A stretch of DNA of 32,916 bases from Thermoplasmatota archaeon (GCA_030740765.1 JASLWR010000032.1:1-32916); one strand, 5' to 3'. Shown: positions 17,844 through 26,445, numbered from the stretch's first letter. Made by a program: numbers and translations. Notes: generated from the letters alone by a model not told the origin.

Positions 17844-19055
17844 CTATTTGTTATATTTTTTCCTGATCTCGTCAAGGTCCATTATCTTGGCACCTTTTTT
17901 CTTTCCCTTGGGAGGACTTTTTTTCCTTTTTATCTCCTTTACGGAGGGTTTCTCTAATTTTTCTTCTTCGTCCTCCACCTCTTCATCTTCCTCATCCTCT
18001 TCTTCCTCCTCATCGGGCTCTTCATCAGTTAACTTCTTTTTCATTTCTTCTTCATTCTCATTGAATATTTCTTTAACCTTTTTATGCGTCTGGAAATATA
18101 TAAAACCAAAAAGAAGGGTGGGAAGCACTATAATAAGTTTGAATTTGTTCTGCTCCATGATATTATCCAATCTCTCGTCTATTAATCCTATGGCAGTGGA
18201 TTTGTTAAGGATATTATTTTCATTCTCGATTACCCATCGAAGATTTACCGTAATGGTCTCATGTAGTTTTTTTGTCAGTGTGTAAATTCCAGTGATATTA
18301 GATTCCGAATTGTTGAGTTGTGATTCCAGTTCGACTTCGATATCCGAGACGGTTAATTCCATAAGAGCAACGTTTTCCACTGACGCGGTCTCACGATCGA
18401 AAGGAATCGTGTTTTTGCCAACCTCCAGAATCGATATATTAATCTGCCATTCATTATAATTGTTCGATATGTTGTCGTAACAAACCGTAATGTTCTCTTT
18501 GGATTCCTTTCGTTCCTCTTTGAAAACGCTAATTGAAGTGGTGGGTGTTAAAAGAGCATCATCGGTTTCGTCTTTGCCCAACAGTACCCTCAGTTCCTCA
18601 TTGATACGGTTATCATCTCGGAGTATAGGTGTGATGAAATAGGCGAAAATGCATGCTCCGATTATCCCCAGGACCAGCGCTCCCTTGAGGATTTTTCGGT
18701 TCTTTTCACCTGTGAGATGGTAGACCAGCATGAGGTTAATAAGGAATACCAGGCCGATCCTAAGGCCACCGGAGGCAGCCATTATTTCCGGGCTATCTAT
18801 CACCCATGGCAGCACGAACAACCCTATCTGTACTACAATGAATAGGATTATGGAATATTTGGCCATGTCCTGGTGCTTCTGGGAGAATTCGAATCTTCCC
18901 ATGTAGATTAAAAGGATTCCAACCAGGATCAATAGGTCCGTAGCTTGAAGACAGCAGAGGTACTGCATGTACGATAGACTAATAAATTGAAAGAAAACCT
19001 GTGCAAAGAAACCGATGAAGGATATCATAAGCCCCTTTTCCGTAGCTCGTTTCAT
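17844..19055 (-). CDS. Six-TM protein with ectodomain and highly charged tail
   Basis: A 403-residue protein from the ATG at 19055, which has GGAG eight bases upstream; the ATG at 19094 overlaps the preceding gene by 14 bases and adds 13 residues. Five hydrophobic helices occupy about 8-145, a polar domain of about 170 residues follows (likely outside, with several N-glycosylation sequons), and a sixth helix lies near 320-337. The cytosolic tail is acidic (long Glu/Asp run) then basic (KRKKSPPKGKKKG). No family is recognised. Being directly downstream of the FtsZ-like gene, it is a candidate membrane partner of that protein; this is inference from position. Confidence 0.75.
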   Translation of the reverse strand: MKRATEKGLMISFIGFFAQVFFQFISLSYMQYLCCLQATDLLILVGILLIYMGRFEFSQKHQDMAKYSIILFIVVQIGLFVLPWVIDSPEIMAASGGLRIGLVFLINLMLVYHLTGEKNRKILKGALVLGIIGACIFAYFITPILRDDNRINEELRVLLGKDETDDALLTPTTSISVFKEERKESKENITVCYDNISNNYNEWQINISILEVGKNTIPFDRETASVENVALMELTVSDIEVELESQLNNSESNITGIYTLTKKLHETITVNLRWVIENENNILNKSTAIGLIDERLDNIMEQNKFKLIIVLPTLLFGFIYFQTHKKVKEIFNENEEEMKKKLTDEEPDEEEEEDEEDEEVEDEEEKLEKPSVKEIKRKKSPPKGKKKGAKIMDLDEIRKKYNK

Positions 19056-19080
19056 ATGGATGATCTCCAGTAATAATAAT

Positions 19081-20310
19081 TCATGTACCCGCATAATGAT
19101 GCAACAATGCCTGGTGCGGCGTCAAACCCACTAGAAGGACGATCTCGATCTGTTCATTCAATTCGGGCGTGACATTTGCTCCCCAGATGATCTTCGCTCC
19201 TTCACGTATCTCTTTCGATATGTAATACGAAGCGCTCTCGGCCTCTTCTATGGTCATGTCCTCACCCCCATTAACATACACGATTGCGCGTTCGATGCCT
19301 GCGAGATCGATATCAAGCATGTTATGGGAGAGTGTTTTCCTTACTGCTTTTCTTGTACGGTTCGATCCCCTGGCCCGGCCGACACCCATCATCCCTATGT
19401 TTCCGAAACCGGTAATGTTCCTTATATCGGCAAGGTCTATGTTCACTGTACTTGCAGACTGTATCATTCCGTATAAGGCAAGAAGTATCTCCGGTAACCC
19501 GCGAAGATTTATAAACTTTGTTGGCGGTGTAATCATTGTACCTGCGGCGCACATTGCCACTTCCTGAATCCGTTTGTTGAGGAATTGTACATCCCAGATA
19601 TCCTTGTATCGATCTGATTGGATAAGGAACATGATTACCCGGCGCCTAGCCTTGTTAGCAATAGCGTCAAGGAGTAGACAAATGTCCAGGGATTCATCTG
19701 TAAGATCGCTCATAACGAACAATGTATCAGATTGTTTCACCATTTCCATGGCCCATTGTACCATGTCACTGTCAAAATTCCTCAACCTGGTATACGCGGG
19801 GTTTCTTCCCAGAAGCGTTCGATCCAGCCAGTTGTTAGCGAATTTCTCATCCTTCCCCCCATCCCCATTATCGCTTTGTGAGGAAAAGCCTGACCTTACG
19901 TATTCTAATTCCAGTACATCTCCATCATCCACCGTCTCCATTGTATTTTTTTCCCAATTGAAATTCGCGCTCGTATTCCCTTTCGATCCCTGCTTTTCCG
20001 AGGATGACTGCCTTGCTCCGCAGACCCTTTCGTTCTGCTCCACCTTCAGAAACCTTTGGTTTCCTACAGGTGAAACCCACAGAGTCTCCTGTGGGTGATT
20101 CACTCGTTTTTTCCCCCCACGGGTTGATGTCGGCGCCACGACATACCTGAAGGATGCGGTGAATGGATTGCCCGGGATTGCCCTCAATTCCTCCAGTGCG
20201 TCACCACCCTTCTCTCCGACTCCTATAACAGTAACTGTCTCCGAAAGCCTCGGGTGGAGGGAGTTGATTTTTTTTTCAGGGAATTTCCGTGCTTGGCGTT
20301 TATTTACCAA
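19081..20310 (-). CDS. Divergent FtsZ/tubulin-superfamily protein with altered nucleotide loop
   Basis: A 409-residue FtsZ relative. The N-terminal strand-loop 'VTVIGVGEKGGDAL' (26-39) matches the T1 loop. The second half is clearly FtsZ-like: 'NIDLADIRNI' (290-299) is the T7 synergy loop with both Asp (292, 295), followed by 'GMMGVGRARGSNRTRKAV' and 'GGEDMTIEEAESASYYI', then 'AKIIWGANVTPEL'. However, where FtsZ has the GGGTGTG tubulin signature (T4), this protein has 'SDLTDESLD' (201-209) after the 'DTLFVM' strand. An insert of about 95 low-complexity residues (62-157) splits the T1 region from the rest. Some copies of canonical FtsZ may exist elsewhere in the genome. Nucleotide binding is doubtful; a polymer modulator or non-GTPase role is an inference. 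TTG start; AGGCGGTGG lies just upstream. Confidence 0.85.
   Translation of the reverse strand: MVNKRQARKFPEKKINSLHPRLSETVTVIGVGEKGGDALEELRAIPGNPFTASFRYVVAPTSTRGGKKRVNHPQETLWVSPVGNQRFLKVEQNERVCGARQSSSEKQGSKGNTSANFNWEKNTMETVDDGDVLELEYVRSGFSSQSDNGDGGKDEKFANNWLDRTLLGRNPAYTRLRNFDSDMVQWAMEMVKQSDTLFVMSDLTDESLDICLLLDAIANKARRRVIMFLIQSDRYKDIWDVQFLNKRIQEVAMCAAGTMITPPTKFINLRGLPEILLALYGMIQSASTVNIDLADIRNITGFGNIGMMGVGRARGSNRTRKAVRKTLSHNMLDIDLAGIERAIVYVNGGEDMTIEEAESASYYISKEIREGAKIIWGANVTPELNEQIEIVLLVGLTPHQALLHHYAGT
19998..20096 (-). repeat. In-frame palindromic element inside the FtsZ-like gene
   Basis: This stretch encodes residues of about 72-105 in the insert. By eye, about 61 of 76 bases from 19998 match 26223-26300 in the downstream hairpin-rich region, with one two-base gap. 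It contains hairpins GAAACC/GGTTTC (inside CACCT/AGGTG) and ACCCACAG/CTGTGGGT. At the matching places the other copy has GAAAACC/GGTTTTC and GGAGAAAC/GTTTCTCC. Both arms have changed together, so pairing is preserved. Confidence 0.8.
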
Positions 20311-20364
20311 ATGGAACCACCGCCTTTAAGATCTGATATTCCGATGAAATTGACTCTGCCGCAC

Positions 20365-20394
20365 CTGTATCTAACGATAAAATCTAGGATACAG
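20365..20394. promoter_or_regulatory. Inverted repeat upstream of the FtsZ-like operon
   Basis: CTGTATC (20365-20371) and GATACAG (20388-20394) form a perfect 7-bp inverted repeat about 55-85 bases upstream of the TTG start, in the 162-base gap before the ABC permease stop. It could be an operator; the sequence gives no regulator. Confidence 0.3.
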
Positions 20395-20472
20395 TAGTAT
20401 GAAAGAATTATCGGAATCTCTAGATTGGTGCCGGTTAAAGGTATCTCCTTATTTAAAACTATCAATATATCG

Positions 20473-21915
20473 TTATAAAATGAACCCTACTCCAGACCAC
20501 TTCCTCTCAATTCCCCTGTACAGGAGAATAATCACACCTATCATTATGATGCACATCCCCACGATGGTTACCGTTGTGATAAGCATGTGATCCGAGATGA
20601 GTCTGGATTGCACCATAATGAATAGGAGCGGGATCATGGAGAACGCGCTGAACTTGGAGAGTATCTTGACGTCGAACAAGGCTGAATTCGTCCGAAGACC
20701 TGTTAAAAACGCCGTAACAGTAACGATATAAAAAATATTCACCATCATCACAGGAATGGCGAGCAACAGCAGCAGAGCCTGACCCAGTAAAATGGCCATT
20801 AGTATCACGAAAAGAATGGAAATGCACGAAGCAATGGATACACAAACCAGTATCTTTGTCTTTATAACCTGGGAGACCGTCACAGGAAGTGAATCGTAGT
20901 AATCCACGGTATCTGTATTATTAAGCCAACTGTAGGTGATGACCTGGAAGTAACCTATCATTGCGGAGTAAAAAATAATATTGAAACCCAGAGAGATGCT
21001 AAATCCTCTTTCTATGAACCATGACAGTCCGGTTATGACGATCATTGGCATCACCGTGGAAAAGAGCATCTTTGATATGGTTCTGGACCTTTTAATATCC
21101 AACCATTCTTTAGCGAGAAATATAGAATATCGTCCAACCTTACGAAATGTCCGGATCAAAGAACTCAGTTCGGTGGTAAATGCACGATTTCTGACTTCGA
21201 GATGTTCCTGTATAAAAAGAAGTGCTATTCCGAACAGGACGAGAATATAGCCGACTGTGAGGCCAAGATGCAATAATGAGCCGTGAAGAAGAAAGCTGTG
21301 AGAAGGGATCAGGTAAGTTGGTTCCTCCCCAAAGAAATAGAGATTTGTGATCATAGTTCCCAGTAATAACACAAAATAGATGGCAAATGCGTTTCTTCCG
21401 CGGGAGTATACGGCTGAGGAGAAAAATGAAAGGGCCATTCCGAGGTTGAAAGATAGAAATAGCGCAAGAGCGAAGAACAAGACATAGCTGTAATGCACAT
21501 CGATAAAGAAGGAGGATATGAGACCGCCAATGGTGAGTGGTAATAAGGTTATTCCCAGGTAGAAACCTATATCGTGGATGAAATAGGCTGCGTAAGCCTT
21601 TTTAAAACTCCATGGCAGATTCTTCGGAGTGGACAGGAGAAAATTGACATGACCGAACTGTCTTTCGATATATTCTCTTCCGAAAAATGTGATGCTCGCT
21701 ACAGAGAATCCGTAGAAAAAGATACCCATGTGGATGTAGAGTGTCAGTTGTGTGTACGAGATATCGGAACTTATATTCTGTAACCCCATTGGAGCCACGG
21801 CGCCCCCCAGTATGGCAGCTATGGGAAATAGGAAGAAGCTCACTTTGGAGGCGAAATTGGTATGGAAACGCAATTCTTCTTTCATCATCATCCATACTAT
21901 GGTTAACATGGTCAT
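20473..21915 (-). CDS. ABC-2-type multi-pass membrane permease
   Basis: A 480-residue polytopic membrane protein with about twelve hydrophobic helices in two halves, a cytosolic polar loop near the centre (about 230-270, 'EHLEVRNRAFTTELSS'), and 'SWLNNTDTVDYYDSLPVTVSQVIKTKI' region typical of ABC-2 permeases, where an elbow helix precedes the second bundle. It probably forms the membrane part of an exporter. No ABC ATPase gene lies next to it. It follows the metallophosphoesterase gene with nine bases between, so they are co-transcribed. Confidence 0.72.
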   Translation of the reverse strand: MTMLTIVWMMMKEELRFHTNFASKVSFFLFPIAAILGGAVAPMGLQNISSDISYTQLTLYIHMGIFFYGFSVASITFFGREYIERQFGHVNFLLSTPKNLPWSFKKAYAAYFIHDIGFYLGITLLPLTIGGLISSFFIDVHYSYVLFFALALFLSFNLGMALSFFSSAVYSRGRNAFAIYFVLLLGTMITNLYFFGEEPTYLIPSHSFLLHGSLLHLGLTVGYILVLFGIALLFIQEHLEVRNRAFTTELSSLIRTFRKVGRYSIFLAKEWLDIKRSRTISKMLFSTVMPMIVITGLSWFIERGFSISLGFNIIFYSAMIGYFQVITYSWLNNTDTVDYYDSLPVTVSQVIKTKILVCVSIASCISILFVILMAILLGQALLLLLAIPVMMVNIFYIVTVTAFLTGLRTNSALFDVKILSKFSAFSMIPLLFIMVQSRLISDHMLITTVTIVGMCIIMIGVIILLYRGIERKWSGVGFIL

Positions 21916-21924
21916 CGCTTCAAT

Positions 21925-23121
21925 TCACTTTTTTTTCTTCCCCGGGATCAAATTCAGGATCGATATCTCCGGTACTGTTCCCAATCTCATGGGCGGACCC
22001 CATGTGCCTCCACCCAAGCTTACGTAAAGATGTGATTTCCTTCTCGTGATCAACCCTCTATCCCCGTCCTTGTATATCAATTTTGTAATGTAACCGAATG
22101 GCCAGAGTTGTCCACCGTGAGTATGACCGCTCAATTCGAGACCGATGCCCATTTCTGTGACCTTTCTAAAATCCAGGGGCGAATGATTGAGAAAGATAAT
22201 GGGTTTAACAGGGTTGAGGTCTGAAAACAGTTTCTCAAGGGAGTACTCTGTTTGAGTGTAAGGCGATTGCCCCGAGGAGTCATCAACACCGATCATTTGT
22301 ATTTCGGTATTTTTATCCGTCACGGTCTTGTTTCGAATTACAGTAATACCAACCTTTTCCATGCAGTTCACGCAATCATCGATCCCGTTTATAAATTCGT
22401 GATTACCGGTTACAGCGTATGTGGGGGCGATACGGGGGATTATTGCTAATATTTCCGTAAGATGTTTAATGTTTTTGGGATTGGTATCGAACAGGTCGCC
22501 GCCTATAAAAATAATATCCGGTTTTTCTGACTTCAGTATCGTAAGAATCCTCTCAAGCCTACGTCGACCCACCAGCAATCCCAGATGGAGATCGCTGATA
22601 AAAGCCGATTTGACCGGTTTATTGCGGAGGTTGGGCAATGGGATTTCCAATTTTTTAACTCTTAATAAACGGGCATTCACAAGACCCGCAAGCACAGGTA
22701 TCAGGATTCCTCCAAAATACGTTCCGCGAACGACTGTGGGAAGAAAAGTCCAATCCTCCCATACGCCAGTAATTTTAGACGGTATCATGATAATCGCCAC
22801 GGCGATGGAAGACAGAAAAGCATATAGGGTCACACCAATGAGTATGGATGATATAAGAGTAATTGGAAGGATGGGGCGCTTATGGTAGAAATGTGATATT
22901 ATCTGGCCGATTATGGTGAATAGCCCTACAACAACCGAAATGATGTATACCCCATTGGAGTGGTTGGAAGATAGGGAAAATGTTATGGTAAATATCCATG
23001 CAATAAATAGATGGAAACCAACATAGATCGCTGTGATTATGAAAAAAATTACAACAAAAAAAATGATCTTGGTTGGAGTACTCTCAAACCGTGCTGATCC
23101 ACCCGTGGTATTTTGTGACAC
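21925..23121 (-). CDS. Membrane-bound calcineurin-like metallophosphoesterase
   Basis: A 398-residue protein. The first 150 residues hold four to five hydrophobic helices. The rest is a metallophosphoesterase of the YaeI/YkuE type with the metal-binding motifs 'SDLHLGL', 'GGDLFD', 'GNHEF', 'LNHSPLD' and 'GHTHGGQLWPFG'. All expected Asp, Asn and His ligands are present. Relatives hydrolyse UDP-sugar or phospholipid-like phosphates at the membrane. Translation starts at GTG 23121, with GAGG seven bases upstream. It is the middle gene of a three-gene minus-strand operon. Confidence 0.9.
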   Translation of the reverse strand: MSQNTTGGSARFESTPTKIIFFVVIFFIITAIYVGFHLFIAWIFTITFSLSSNHSNGVYIISVVVGLFTIIGQIISHFYHKRPILPITLISSILIGVTLYAFLSSIAVAIIMIPSKITGVWEDWTFLPTVVRGTYFGGILIPVLAGLVNARLLRVKKLEIPLPNLRNKPVKSAFISDLHLGLLVGRRRLERILTILKSEKPDIIFIGGDLFDTNPKNIKHLTEILAIIPRIAPTYAVTGNHEFINGIDDCVNCMEKVGITVIRNKTVTDKNTEIQMIGVDDSSGQSPYTQTEYSLEKLFSDLNPVKPIIFLNHSPLDFRKVTEMGIGLELSGHTHGGQLWPFGYITKLIYKDGDRGLITRRKSHLYVSLGGGTWGPPMRLGTVPEISILNLIPGKKKK

Positions 23122-23144
23122 TGGATTTCCTCACGATCAAAATA

Positions 23145-24473
23145 TTATTTGGAAAACTTATTTTTATTGATCAGGAGAAGCACGAAAGCCGCTATACCAA
23201 GGATCCAATTGTGAGCTACTGGCATAATAAGGAGCGCAAGTGGCACTGAGGCGCTGGAGATGAAGGCCGCAATGCATCCTGTCATTACACGCCCAAATTT
23301 CCCCCTGGAAATAGCTGCCTTAAGGCCGAATCCAATTAGTAAGGACATAATTATCTGGAATACAATAACGATCTTGAAACCGGCGAGGGAGTAATGATAA
23401 TTTAATGGGGAAATTGTAGTGTCGGAAACGGCCATTAAGGGCTCGGTCCCGTTGTAGGTCATATTGATAAGGTAAACGCTTTCATATCCAGGTGTGGCGA
23501 TTTCAATTTGGTATACATGCCCGTTGATCAGAGATAATTTTTCATTCCCCGAATATTGAATGATGCTCGAGCCCAGTGCGTCCTTAAAGGGTGGGATACC
23601 TTCCAGAATCGTCCTGTTCACTGGATTATATGCCAAGGGTCGAATGAAAAGAGTAGCTCCCGGAGCCGTTTGGTCATTGATATCCAGAACTGACAATCCG
23701 ATGTCTTTCGTTGGGAGTTCTTCATTCGCGGTCAAAGGGAAGAGTGAACGGTCCACGAATATGTCAATATCTCTCTCGAAAGTGACATTGTTTTTCCCCT
23801 CTCTAAGGAATACTACCGCATGTGAAGTTTCATCTGTAACGGTAACATTCAGAAGCAGGAGCCCCGGTGCGAGCCCGCTCATATTGAATTCACCATCTTC
23901 ACTAACTTGAGTGATCTCCGTGGTGTTGTACACACTTACGGTTGCGTTCTTCAATGTAACATTCTCCGCGAATTTTGCTGTCAGGCTGGCCTTAGCCAAT
24001 ATATTTTCTTCCACGCGATAGCTGTGGATGGGTTTGTCAACCAGAACTCCACCCACGATATTGTCCGGTATGTCAAGGTAGTTGTTCTTCACTTCGTATC
24101 TTTTAAGTTTTTCTTCCGGTATTACAAGCTGGGTGACCCGTATGGTTGGATAACCCCCTCTTTCGAAGACGATGGTTTGCTCACCTGCGGGAACGCCTGC
24201 AAGTTCGTAATCTCCCTTTTCATCAGTATAGGCTGAGATGTCAGTCCCTTCCACCCGAACCAGCACACCTTCGACGGTTCGGTCGTTACTGTTGAAATAA
24301 GTTCCTTTGAGTATCGCTTCTCCCGAAAGGTCGGAAGCCGAGCTAACGAGGAAAAAATAGTAAACCACCGAGGACAGTGAAATGATTAGGGCGAGAACCA
24401 GTAAAATCGTGATGATCAGGACCGCCAATCCCATGCGTTTCCCGTCTTGTTCACTGCTGTTATCTGAACCCAT
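23145..24473 (-). CDS. Membrane protein with carboxypeptidase-regulatory-like domain
   Basis: A 442-residue protein from the ATG at 24473 (GGTGG just upstream; the TTG at 24488 is less likely). A cytosolic N-terminus leads into one helix (about 9-35). A carboxypeptidase-regulatory-like beta domain follows ('LKGTYFNSNDRTVEGVLVRV', 'YTDEKGDYELAGVPAGEQTI'), then a second similar beta region around 170-215 ('VSEDGEFNMSGLAPGLLLLN'). Three C-terminal helices (about 360-440) end the protein. Such domains are found in surface and transport-associated proteins and probably face outward. Specific function is unknown. It heads the operon with the phosphoesterase and permease. Confidence 0.78.
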   Translation of the reverse strand: MGSDNSSEQDGKRMGLAVLIITILLVLALIISLSSVVYYFFLVSSASDLSGEAILKGTYFNSNDRTVEGVLVRVEGTDISAYTDEKGDYELAGVPAGEQTIVFERGGYPTIRVTQLVIPEEKLKRYEVKNNYLDIPDNIVGGVLVDKPIHSYRVEENILAKASLTAKFAENVTLKNATVSVYNTTEITQVSEDGEFNMSGLAPGLLLLNVTVTDETSHAVVFLREGKNNVTFERDIDIFVDRSLFPLTANEELPTKDIGLSVLDINDQTAPGATLFIRPLAYNPVNRTILEGIPPFKDALGSSIIQYSGNEKLSLINGHVYQIEIATPGYESVYLINMTYNGTEPLMAVSDTTISPLNYHYSLAGFKIVIVFQIIMSLLIGFGLKAAISRGKFGRVMTGCIAAFISSASVPLALLIMPVAHNWILGIAAFVLLLINKNKFSK

Positions 24474-24570
24474 TTTTCCACCATTCAAAAAAGTATTATT
24501 CTAATACGGGCCATCCTTTATAAAAACAACTTCCATTTTTCCGACATATGATCGGTTCTACAGACCACGA

Positions 24571-24580
24571 TATTTATATT
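24571..24580 (+). promoter_or_regulatory. TATA-like box for the larA-type gene
   Basis: TATTTATATT lies about 35-45 bases before the ATG at 24614 with no Shine-Dalgarno between, which fits a short-leader transcript. The gap also has to hold the promoter of the divergent minus-strand operon. Confidence 0.5.
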
Positions 24581-24613
24581 CGATAATACCGATAATCCAA
24601 GAAGTTGTTCACA

Positions 24614-25879
24614 ATGAGGTTTGATATTGAGTTCGGAAAGAAGACAATGGTTGTAGAGATCCCTGATGGAAATCTTATCGGAGTCGTGGAGCCCGATTGT
24701 GCTCCGAATCCTTTTACAGCGGCGAAAATTCTCGGAGAGATGACGGAAACCAACCCGGATACTAATCTCGAAACCTTTATCGAGAAAGTACGTGGACAGG
24801 ATGAAGTTTTTGTTATAATTAATGATGCAAACCGTCCTACCCCGTCGTATATAGTCCTCGAAGCCTTATTACCGATACTGAGTACCGTGAAAAACGTAAC
24901 TGTCTCCATAGCCACCGGGAGTCACAAGGCCCCATCCGAAGATGAAATTGTCTCGCTTCTGGGAAAAAGCTATTCGGAATTGCGCAGTTGCCTGCATATC
25001 CATGATGCCGCGGATGAAGAGGCTCACATCTATCTCGGGAACACATCAAGGGGAACCCCCGTTCACTTTGACAGTGTAGTATGTAATGCTTCCAATATTC
25101 TTGTGATCGGTTCAGTGGAACCTCATTATTTTGCAGGATACACTGGAGGCAGAAAAGCCTTTTTACCAGGACATGCCGTATATCGGACCATCGAAGACAA
25201 CCATTCGTTTTCGCTAAGGGAAAAAGCTTCTCTCCTAAACCTAGATGGCAACCCGGTCCATCTGGATATGGTGGAAGCGTGTGAATATTTAGCACATAAG
25301 AACATTTATTCGATACAGCTTGTTCTTGACTGCATTGGAAATATCGCAGGGGCATTCGGTGGCAGTCTCGGCTCGTCCTTCGAGGCGGCGATCCCATTGT
25401 GTAGAAAATATTTCGTCAAGGAGATCCAAGAGAAGGCTGATATAGTGATAACGGTTGCTGAATATCCAATGGACATCAGCCTTTACCAATCACAGAAGAC
25501 CATGGAAAATGCCAAATTGGCACTGAAAAAAGGCGGAATACTCATCTTCGCAAGTGCTACTAGAAAGGGCATCGGTAACACAACTTTTTCAGACCTCCTA
25601 TCGTCCTCTGACGATCTCCAAGGGATTCTAGATCTGATCGAACGAAAGTACGTGCTGGGGTATCAGAAAACAGCCAAATTCGTAGAGGCCATACAGAGGT
25701 ATCTTGTCCTCCTGGTTACTACTCTTGCGGATTCCGTCGTAAGAGAACTTCATATGAAACCGGTCTCAACGATACAGGAAGCACTGGATCTGGCTTTATC
25801 TATAAAAGGGCGGGGTGCAAAGGTCCTGGTCATGCCCAAGGGCAGTGCGCTTGTTCCTTGGGTTGAAGTCAATGAATGA
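24614..25879 (+). CDS. larA: LarA-family nickel-pincer racemase/epimerase
   Basis: A 421-residue LarA (DUF2088) protein. The catalytic and cofactor residues of the Lactobacillus enzyme (His108, His174, Lys184, His200) align with His104 ('TGSHK'), His171 ('EPHYFAGYTGG'), Lys181 ('GGRKAFLPG') and His197 ('DNHSF'); the spacings are almost the same. Members racemise lactate or epimerise other 2-hydroxyacids with a nickel-pincer cofactor tethered to the Lys. The genes for making that cofactor (larB, larC, larE) are not in this window. The substrate cannot be fixed from sequence. Start taken as ATG 24614 rather than TTG 24605. Confidence 0.92.
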   Translation: MRFDIEFGKKTMVVEIPDGNLIGVVEPDCAPNPFTAAKILGEMTETNPDTNLETFIEKVRGQDEVFVIINDANRPTPSYIVLEALLPILSTVKNVTVSIATGSHKAPSEDEIVSLLGKSYSELRSCLHIHDAADEEAHIYLGNTSRGTPVHFDSVVCNASNILVIGSVEPHYFAGYTGGRKAFLPGHAVYRTIEDNHSFSLREKASLLNLDGNPVHLDMVEACEYLAHKNIYSIQLVLDCIGNIAGAFGGSLGSSFEAAIPLCRKYFVKEIQEKADIVITVAEYPMDISLYQSQKTMENAKLALKKGGILIFASATRKGIGNTTFSDLLSSSDDLQGILDLIERKYVLGYQKTAKFVEAIQRYLVLLVTTLADSVVRELHMKPVSTIQEALDLALSIKGRGAKVLVMPKGSALVPWVEVNE

Positions 25880-25984
25880 ATCCCCTAAATAATTAATCAT
25901 TCCAGGGTATGTTGTCAATGGTGCAAATCTCGATGACCCCTGCGTGCTCATCTGACTTGCCCGCTCCTGATGTATGACATAAAT

Positions 25985-26072
25985 CTGTATTTGCGGGGTA
26001 CTGTGACATCAGTAGGTATCACTGTATTTGCAGGGTACTGTGACACCGGTAGGCGCCACTGTATTTGCAGGG
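25985..26072. repeat. 37-base tandem repeat, 2.4 copies
   Basis: Unit 1 is 25985-26021, unit 2 is 26022-26058, and a partial third starts at 26059. Each opens with CTGTATTTGC. Units 1 and 2 differ at only a few positions. Inside each, TACTG and CAGTA (or the wobble form CGGTA) can form a small hairpin. There are no spacers, so it is not a CRISPR array. Confidence 0.8.
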
Positions 26073-26222
26073 ACGTTACCCTGCAAACCGTTTCCCCGCA
26101 AACGGGGTGCGGTCAAGTTTCGACAAAAGTCGAAAATTGCAGCTTGACAATGTGCGCGGAATCGAGGGCCAGTAGATCTCCGGAGGAAATCGATGGCTCA
26201 ATTGAGCCCGTAGGCTCACTAG

Positions 26223-26321
26223 CCGAGGGTGTCCGCTGTGCTCCGCAGACCCCCATGGGCTCTGCTACACCTTCGAAAACCTGTGGTTTTCTACAGGTGA
26301 TGGAGAAACAGAAGTTTCTCC
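26223..26321 (+). repeat. Palindromic element copy A, shared with the FtsZ-like gene
   Basis: This copy aligns to 19998-20096. Read on the minus strand in the frame used by the FtsZ-like gene, it gives SPVENHRFSKV and then a stop, while the gene reads SPVGNQRFLKVE. The shared frame shows how such an element could be coding in one place and silent in another. Confidence 0.75.
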
Positions 26322-26403
26322 GATACCGCAGAACGAGTTCTGCTAACGCTCGCAATAGTGATTGCTTCGCACCCCTAATATAATCTTGATTATATGTCGG
26401 GCA

Positions 26404-26445
26404 CAGCAATGCCCGAAGGGTATTGCGGAACAAAGTGGGTGCCCG
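26404..26445 (+). repeat. 42-base direct repeat, copy 1
   Basis: It matches 26565-26606 at 39 of 42 positions. It includes the hairpin GCAATGCCC/GGGTATTGC with a GAA loop. In copy 2 this loop becomes AAA, with the stem kept. Confidence 0.85.

Noticed and set aside
17848-18285. Plus-strand Ser/Phe-rich frame
   Set aside because: It is the antisense shadow of the charged tail of the six-TM protein.
25985-26072. Possible CRISPR array
   Set aside because: The 37-base units are directly adjacent with no unique spacers.
26113-26433. Minus-strand frame of 106 codons across the hairpin region
   Set aside because: It runs through successive perfect palindromes, has no family similarity, and part of it is repeat sequence also found elsewhere. 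It is more likely repeat DNA with an accidental open frame.
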